DNA of 45,190 bases, taken from assembly GCA_900542945.1 (NCBI GenBank), contig UQPI01000014.1:1-45190 (forward strand). The letters are read 5' to 3'. This DNA comes from an uncultured Collinsella sp. Lineage in GTDB: Bacteria > Actinomycetota > Coriobacteriia > Coriobacteriales > Coriobacteriaceae. Positions within the stretch are counted from its first letter, which is position 1. Every line of letters begins with the position of its first letter. Positions 41,528 to 45,190 of this stretch are shown here, in pieces. The position numbers were made by a program, and so were the translations under genes. The notes beneath the pieces are model-generated. The model was not told the origin of the DNA. It did no database searches and saw nothing but the letters and a program-made list of their open reading frames with translations.

Positions 41528-41992
41528 ATGCAAAACCACCAATCCATGCAGCGTATTCTGTTTATCTGCCATGGGAACATCTGCCGCTCGACGATGGCCG
41601 AGTCGGTGTTTACCGAGCTGGTGCGCCGCGCCGGGCGCGAGGGCGGGTTTGTCATCGACTCCGCCGCCACCTCGACCGAGGAGATCGGCAACCCGCCGCA
41701 TCATGGCACGGTCGCCAAGCTGCGCGAAGTCGGGATTCCCGTCATTGCCCACCGCGCGCGCCAGGTGCGTCGCGCGGAGTATGGCGACTGGGATCACATC
41801 GTCTACATGGATGCTGAGAACGCGCGCGGCCTGCATCGCATCTTTGGCGACGACCCCGACGGCAAGATGACGCGCTTGCTTGATTGGACCGAGCGCCCCG
41901 GCGACGTGGCCGATCCCTGGTACACCGGCAACTTCGATGCCACCTACCGCGATGTGCTCGCCGGTTGCACCGCCATGCTCGAGCAAATGTAG
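41528..41992 (+). CDS. Low-molecular-weight protein tyrosine phosphatase
   Basis: 154 aa. The P-loop FICHGNICRS near the N-terminus carries the catalytic Cys and Arg (CX5R), and the general-acid Asp is in DVADPWYTG. Family length is normal. The ATG at 41528 has AGGAA upstream; an ATG at 41546 gives a more typical N-terminus and is possible. Such enzymes often act on tyrosine kinases of capsule export or on host targets; no such partner is in the window. Confidence 0.92.
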   Translation: MQNHQSMQRILFICHGNICRSTMAESVFTELVRRAGREGGFVIDSAATSTEEIGNPPHHGTVAKLREVGIPVIAHRARQVRRAEYGDWDHIVYMDAENARGLHRIFGDDPDGKMTRLLDWTERPGDVADPWYTGNFDATYRDVLAGCTAMLEQM

Positions 41993-42029
41993 GCAAGCGA
42001 GCGCGCGAACCGCGCCATCGGCATAAATC

Positions 42030-42093
42030 GAGTGTTGATTTTCTCCCACTTTGAACGTTCAAGCGCGCTCTAAACGGGAGAAAATCCACACTC
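42030..42093. repeat. GATTTTCTCCC palindrome
   Basis: Arms GAGTGTTGATTTTCTCCC (42030-42047) and GGGAGAAAATCCACACTC (42076-42093), one mismatch, enclose the perfect palindrome TTGAACGTTCAA. Single copy in this window, between converging genes, next to palindrome copy 6. Confidence 0.7.
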
Positions 42094-42110
42094 ATTATCT
42101 CGGGATAGCG

Positions 42111-42143
42111 GATGCGACAAAGGCACTGCCCCTTTGTCGCATC
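42111..42143. repeat. GTGACAAAGGGA palindrome family, copy 6 (compensated)
   Basis: GATGCGACAAAGG on one arm and its complement CCTTTGTCGCATC on the other: relative to the usual TGTGACA both arms changed together, so pairing is kept. It lies 11 nt from the stop of the AAA/DUF4143 gene. Confidence 0.82.
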
Positions 42144-42154
42144 GAGGACTGGCC

Positions 42155-43516
42155 CTAGACCGGCTTGACCTCCAGCTTTATCCCCTCGGCACGGGCGTCA
42201 CCCAAAACATCCGAAAGGGCCCAGGTCGCATATAGCGGCAAATAAAGAACAGCTCCGTTGCGCTCAACGTTGCCTCTCGAGAAAACAATTCCGAGCCTTA
42301 CGCCATATTCGGCCGTATCAAGCACATGACCGAGCGCAGCGTGCGCGTGGTAATAGGAGCCCGATTTAACCTCGATCGGAACAGCCGTCCCAGCCGGCCC
42401 GTCGACCACAAAGCCCACTTCGCCGCGCTTTTTTGTCTGATAGTAGTAAAGCTGGCGATTTTGGGCAGCCAGCTGCTGGGCCACCACGTTTTCGTAAATG
42501 CCGCCCAGATTGGGCTCCTTGTTATCAAGATACGCCGCTTGGGCGACTCCAACGGGGTAGCGCGCCATCAACATGCCCGTATCCGATTGATATAGCTTGA
42601 ACTGCGATGGCCGCGCCGTCTTGAGCAGGGGCGATTTTGGCTCGGTTACGATATCGGCCTTGAGAGCAACGCCGGCATCGACAAGCCAGACAAAATCTCG
42701 CTGGTACTTGTCGTAATGCGCCTTGGGGTCAATGGAATTGAGCACGAAGCGTTTGTTTTCGCCCTCGAGCATGATAGGGAGCTGATCGTAAATGCTCTGC
42801 ACCTGAAGGGCTCGCCCACTTGCATACTTGGAGATATCCCGCCGGTACTGTTCGTTGAGCTCTGACTGTAGCTGACGAACAGAGGCAAGGTCGCCCCGCA
42901 TGTCAAGGAAGCGCTGCACGACCTCTGGCATTCCGCCGACAACGGTATAGGTCCTGAAGTTTGCCATCATCGCATCATGAATGTAATCAGGAATGGGCTT
43001 CTCGTTGATACACGCGTCGCGTATCGTTTGGCGAGCCCCCTCGCTCACCTCGATTGCCCAGCAAAACTCCTCAAAATCGAGCGGGAACATCCTAAGCTCG
43101 TGAACATACCCCACGGGATAGGACCTGACGCCCTTGAGCTGAGTCCCGAGCATTGACCCCGAAAACGCCCAGCGGCACCGCCCATCCTCAACAAGGAACT
43201 TTGCCATTGTCATGATGTCGGGGGCCTCTTGGACCTCATCGATAAATACGAGCGTTTTGCCCGGTGCAATCGACTTTCCCGAGAGAAGCGTCACCCTGCT
43301 GATGAAATCATCGGCATCCCGCGCCTCGAGAAGAGCGTCTTTTGCCTGGCGATTTTCCATGAGGTTAAGCTCGATATAGTTTGCGTGGCTGGCTTTGCCA
43401 AATGCACGAATCGAATAGCTTTTGCCGATCTGGCGAGAACCCGTGATGAATAAGGCCTTTTGCTCGGCAGACTTCAGCCAACGCTCCAGCTCGGCCGCTA
43501 TTTTCCTACGCAGCAT
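42155..43516 (-). CDS. AAA ATPase with DUF4143 C-terminal domain
   Basis: 453 aa. The Walker A-like GSRQIGKS is at about residues 26-33, Walker B TLVFIDEVQE at about 88-97, and a sensor-like WAFSGS follows. The C-terminal half is DUF4143, with GGIYENVVAQQL and the nuclease-like YYYQTKKRGEVGFVVD...PIEVKSG. The family is widespread in gut anaerobes and archaea, usually as lone genes; its role is unsettled (proposed defence- or toxin-like). The ATG at 43516 has GGGGAGAG upstream. Upstream is a three-unit 33-nt-period repeat. Confidence 0.92.
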   Translation of the reverse strand: MLRRKIAAELERWLKSAEQKALFITGSRQIGKSYSIRAFGKASHANYIELNLMENRQAKDALLEARDADDFISRVTLLSGKSIAPGKTLVFIDEVQEAPDIMTMAKFLVEDGRCRWAFSGSMLGTQLKGVRSYPVGYVHELRMFPLDFEEFCWAIEVSEGARQTIRDACINEKPIPDYIHDAMMANFRTYTVVGGMPEVVQRFLDMRGDLASVRQLQSELNEQYRRDISKYASGRALQVQSIYDQLPIMLEGENKRFVLNSIDPKAHYDKYQRDFVWLVDAGVALKADIVTEPKSPLLKTARPSQFKLYQSDTGMLMARYPVGVAQAAYLDNKEPNLGGIYENVVAQQLAAQNRQLYYYQTKKRGEVGFVVDGPAGTAVPIEVKSGSYYHAHAALGHVLDTAEYGVRLGIVFSRGNVERNGAVLYLPLYATWALSDVLGDARAEGIKLEVKPV

Positions 43517-43540
43517 AGGCTCTCCCCTCAGTGCCATCAA

Positions 43541-43639
43541 ATAAAATGCAAAGATTTATATGCTTGATTATCGATGAAATGCAGAGTTTTTAGAGCACAA
43601 AATCGGATGAAATGCAGAGATTTGAGATTTAGAGCATGA
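43541..43639 (-). repeat. Three-unit, 33-nt-period direct repeat upstream of the AAA/DUF4143 gene
   Basis: The core AAATGCA(A/G)AG(A/T)TTT recurs with ATGCA at 43546, 43579 and 43612, exactly 33 nt apart, about three helical turns. It lies 25-120 nt upstream of the gene's start, in its leader or promoter. Translated, it gives a KSLHFI repeat, but no ribosome-binding site or coding role is apparent. Confidence 0.75.
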
Positions 43640-43654
43640 AGAGGCGCATCCACC

Positions 43655-43695
43655 GCCGAGTGTGACACAGGGACTGTCCCTTTGTCACACTCGGC
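43655..43695. repeat. GTGACAAAGGGA palindrome family, copy 7 (extended)
   Basis: The usual core with CTG loop; here the flanks also pair (GCCGAG/CTCGGC), giving a 19-bp stem with a single mismatch. It starts directly at the stop of the TIGR04076 gene. Confidence 0.85.
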
Positions 43696-44024
43696 TACTC
43701 GTCGACGATCTCGGCAAGCCAGACGTTCAGCGTATCGACCTCGGGGCAGCAGAACTTTGCCGTACCAGGCTCGTTGCCAGGCACGGTTCCGCCGTAGCGC
43801 AGGATATCGATATAGGGAAAGCCCACGTGACAGGCCATGGAGCACATCTTGCCGCGGTCTTGGTCGAAGTCAAAAACGTCGCCCGGTTTGTGACCATGGT
43901 GGCAGCGGCACGCACCCAGCTGGTCCACGCAGCTCACGCGGATACGCGGACGCTTGCCACGCGGTGCGCCGAGCGGTCTGTTCTCGCCCGCAGGCTTGAC
44001 GCCGCCCTCGTCAGCATTACTCAT
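43695..44024 (-). CDS. TIGR04076-family small cysteine-rich protein
   Basis: 109 aa. The pattern CRCHHGHKPGDVFDF, then GKMCSMACHVGFPYIDILRYGGTVPG and a C-terminal KFCCPEVDTLNVWLAEI matches the family of that name (typically C.xGH..GD, ..C..A.......LRYGG..P..., ..CPD). Function unknown; several Cys and His suggest metal binding. The ATG at 44024 overlaps the end of the pyridoxamine kinase gene by eight bases, so the two are translated from one transcript. Confidence 0.85.
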   Translation of the reverse strand: MSNADEGGVKPAGENRPLGAPRGKRPRIRVSCVDQLGACRCHHGHKPGDVFDFDQDRGKMCSMACHVGFPYIDILRYGGTVPGNEPGTAKFCCPEVDTLNVWLAEIVDE

Positions 44025-44841
44025 GGTCAATCACATCCAGGCATGCCTCGATGGGCAGGCCGGCCGACTTGTCCTCTTGGTCGGCATTGCGCTCGATAAG
44101 CTCAGCCACCACACGCATGGCATCGGACGTCGCGCGCTGCAGACTCCAACCTGCCATAACGCGGCCGACGAGCACCGCCGAAAACGTGTCGCCCGTGCCC
44201 GGGAAATAGACCGGAATGAGCTCAAATGGAATCGTGAAGTACTCCCCCGCCACATGGTCGTAACCGATAACCGCGTTCGTGCCATTGACCACGGCACTCG
44301 TAATGACTACCGACTTGGCACCCAGCTCGCGCACGGCGTCCACAAGGGCGCGGGCCTCATCGGGCGTGATCTGCTCTGCAATAGGCGCATCGGTGAGCAG
44401 ACAGGCCTCGGTGTAGTTGGGCACCGCGTAGTCTGCGCACTCCAGCAGGTGCCGCATAAGGCCAATCGTGGACTCGGGCACACCGGCATAGAGCTTACCG
44501 TTGTCGCCCATGATGGGATCGACGAACACCTTGGTGCCCTTTTGCGCGCGGCGGTGGCAAAAGTCCGAGATGATGCGCGTCTCCTCCTCGGTCACGATAA
44601 AGCCGGTCGAGATGGCGTCGAACTCAAAGCCGAGCTCCTCCCAGATGGCAAGACTCTGACGCACGTACTCCGTGGTGTCGTGGATGTAGAACTTGGGGTA
44701 GTTGAGCGTGTCGGAAACGAGCGCCGTCGGCAGGTTATGGATACGGTAGCCCATGTGCGACAGCACCGGCAGCATGGCGGAAAGCGCGACCTTGCCGTAA
44801 CCGCACATATCGTTAATCAGCAGCAGCTGAGTGTTCTTCAT
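44017..44841 (-). CDS. Pyridoxamine/pyridoxal kinase, PfkB-like
   Basis: 275 aa. It phosphorylates B6 vitamers in PLP salvage. The N-terminus LLINDMCGYGKVALSAMLPVLSHMGY, the central VDPIMGDNGKLYAGVP, NYTEACLLT and the C-terminal PGTGDTFSAVLVG (anion hole and catalytic Asp) match the Firmicutes-type pyridoxamine kinase. The ATG at 44841 follows GGGAGACC. A hydroxymethylpyrimidine kinase activity cannot be excluded. Confidence 0.9.
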   Translation of the reverse strand: MKNTQLLLINDMCGYGKVALSAMLPVLSHMGYRIHNLPTALVSDTLNYPKFYIHDTTEYVRQSLAIWEELGFEFDAISTGFIVTEEETRIISDFCHRRAQKGTKVFVDPIMGDNGKLYAGVPESTIGLMRHLLECADYAVPNYTEACLLTDAPIAEQITPDEARALVDAVRELGAKSVVITSAVVNGTNAVIGYDHVAGEYFTIPFELIPVYFPGTGDTFSAVLVGRVMAGWSLQRATSDAMRVVAELIERNADQEDKSAGLPIEACLDVIDHE

Positions 44842-44865
44842 GAGGGTCTCCCTTGTTTCGGGCAC

Positions 44866-44980
44866 AGCGCAGCAGCGCCACAGTGCGACTAAGTGTAGCG
44901 CAGGGGACGTTGTGAACGGGCGCTGGCACCGCAGAGGACGAATTGTTGCGGAAAGGTTACGGGAAGGAGGAAGTTAGTCG
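44866..44980. other. Noncoding sequence upstream of the pyridoxamine kinase gene
   Basis: It contains the presumed promoter of the kinase operon; no gene or convincing -35/-10 pair was recognised. Confidence 0.4.
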
Positions 44981-45070
44981 TTGGGGACGTTCTTAAATGA
45001 CTAGTCAAACAAGAACGTCCCCAAGTGCCGGCACTTAAGGAACGTCCCCAAGTGCCAAAACGACTAGTCA
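44981..45070. repeat. GGGGACGTTC palindrome family, compound copy 2
   Basis: TTGGGGACGTTCTT ... GACTAGTC ... AAGAACGTCCCCAA is followed by the palindrome AAGTGCCGGCACTT and a third GAACGTCCCCAAGTGCC half with CGACTAGTC. It looks like one palindrome plus a rearranged partial second copy. Confidence 0.7.
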
Positions 45071-45190
45071 GGCAACGCCGATGTTTTGGCGAAGTCAGCG
45101 AAAACCCACCAGAGCGAGCAAGGTGCCTTGAAACAAGGCGGCATTGACCTTCTGGTCATGCCGCCGAAGTTGAAAGGCAGATTGCCGCTC
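45071..45190 (-). repeat. ~170-nt structured intergenic element, copy D (cut by the window end)
   Basis: It begins GGCAACGCCGATGTTTTGGC, like copy A, then has the outer arm CCACCAGAGCGA, the inner stem GGCGGCAT/ATGCCGCC with TGACC-TTCT-GGTC, and runs off the window before the second outer arm is complete. The inner stem differs from copies A and B in both arms. Confidence 0.82.

Noticed and set aside
43541..43639. CRISPR array
   Set aside because: Only three degenerate units with unconserved, short intervening sequence, no cas genes and location in a gene leader.
43537..43845. Minus-strand frame with the KSLHFI triple repeat
   Set aside because: No start signal; it overlaps the palindrome and the end of the TIGR04076 gene, and the peptide repeat simply follows from the 33-nt DNA period.

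Overview
The window looks like chromosomal DNA from a gut Coriobacteriia member, most likely Collinsella or a close relative. This is inferred from GC-rich coding sequence, the phenolic-acid (LpdC-type) decarboxylase locus, the phospho-alpha-glucosidase/PTS cassettes and abundant palindromic intergenic repeats. No rRNA or 16S marker is present, so the genus is an inference. I recognised no tRNA, rRNA, CRISPR array, insertion sequence or prophage.

Layout. 1-9.6 kb (minus strand): a complete F1Fo ATP synthase operon (atpI-like, B, E, F, H, A, G, D, C), a terminator, then murA and an LCP cell-wall ligase. 9.8-13 kb (minus): upp, glpK and a Sua5-type tRNA threonylcarbamoylation gene. 13-13.7 kb: a HicAB toxin-antitoxin pair. 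13.7-16.7 kb (minus): prfA and prmC (release factor 1 and its methylase), separated by a structured intergenic repeat. 16.9-22.5 kb (minus): an M20 peptidase, a three-gene polar amino-acid ABC importer and an aldose-1-epimerase-like gene. 22.6-24.5 kb: a membrane protein of unknown function and a MerR regulator. 24.6-29.6 kb (minus): a prenylated-FMN decarboxylase locus: UbiX/LpdB, UbiD/LpdC, a DASS-family carboxylate transporter, and a two-domain protein joining an LpdD-like domain to an IPP-isomerase/Nudix domain. 29.8-31.0 kb: a divergent MFS exporter. 31.3-39.3 kb: two complete alpha-glucoside cassettes, each with a GH4 phospho-alpha-glucosidase, a PTS EIICB and an RpiR regulator, in different arrangements. 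39.5-40.1 kb: a RelB/YafQ toxin-antitoxin pair with its operator. 40.4-41.5 kb: an acyltransferase-3 gene broken by a G-tract frameshift. 41.5-44.9 kb: a low-molecular-weight tyrosine phosphatase, an AAA/DUF4143 ATPase with a 33-nt-period leader repeat, a TIGR04076 protein and a pyridoxamine kinase.

The most interesting content is of two kinds. First, the decarboxylase locus: the LpdD-like/Idi-like fusion keeps all five Idi metal ligands but has Ala where the catalytic Cys should be. This suggests a dedicated prenyl-phosphate supply or chaperone step for prenylated FMN. Second, the intergenic repeats. A ~170-nt element with a nested hairpin occurs four times; in the three complete copies it directly follows a stop codon, and two of those lie between genes that appear to be cotranscribed. 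Its stems covary between copies. A ~31-nt palindrome occurs seven times, mostly at gene 3' ends, and twice supplies the stop codon itself. At least three further palindrome types are present.
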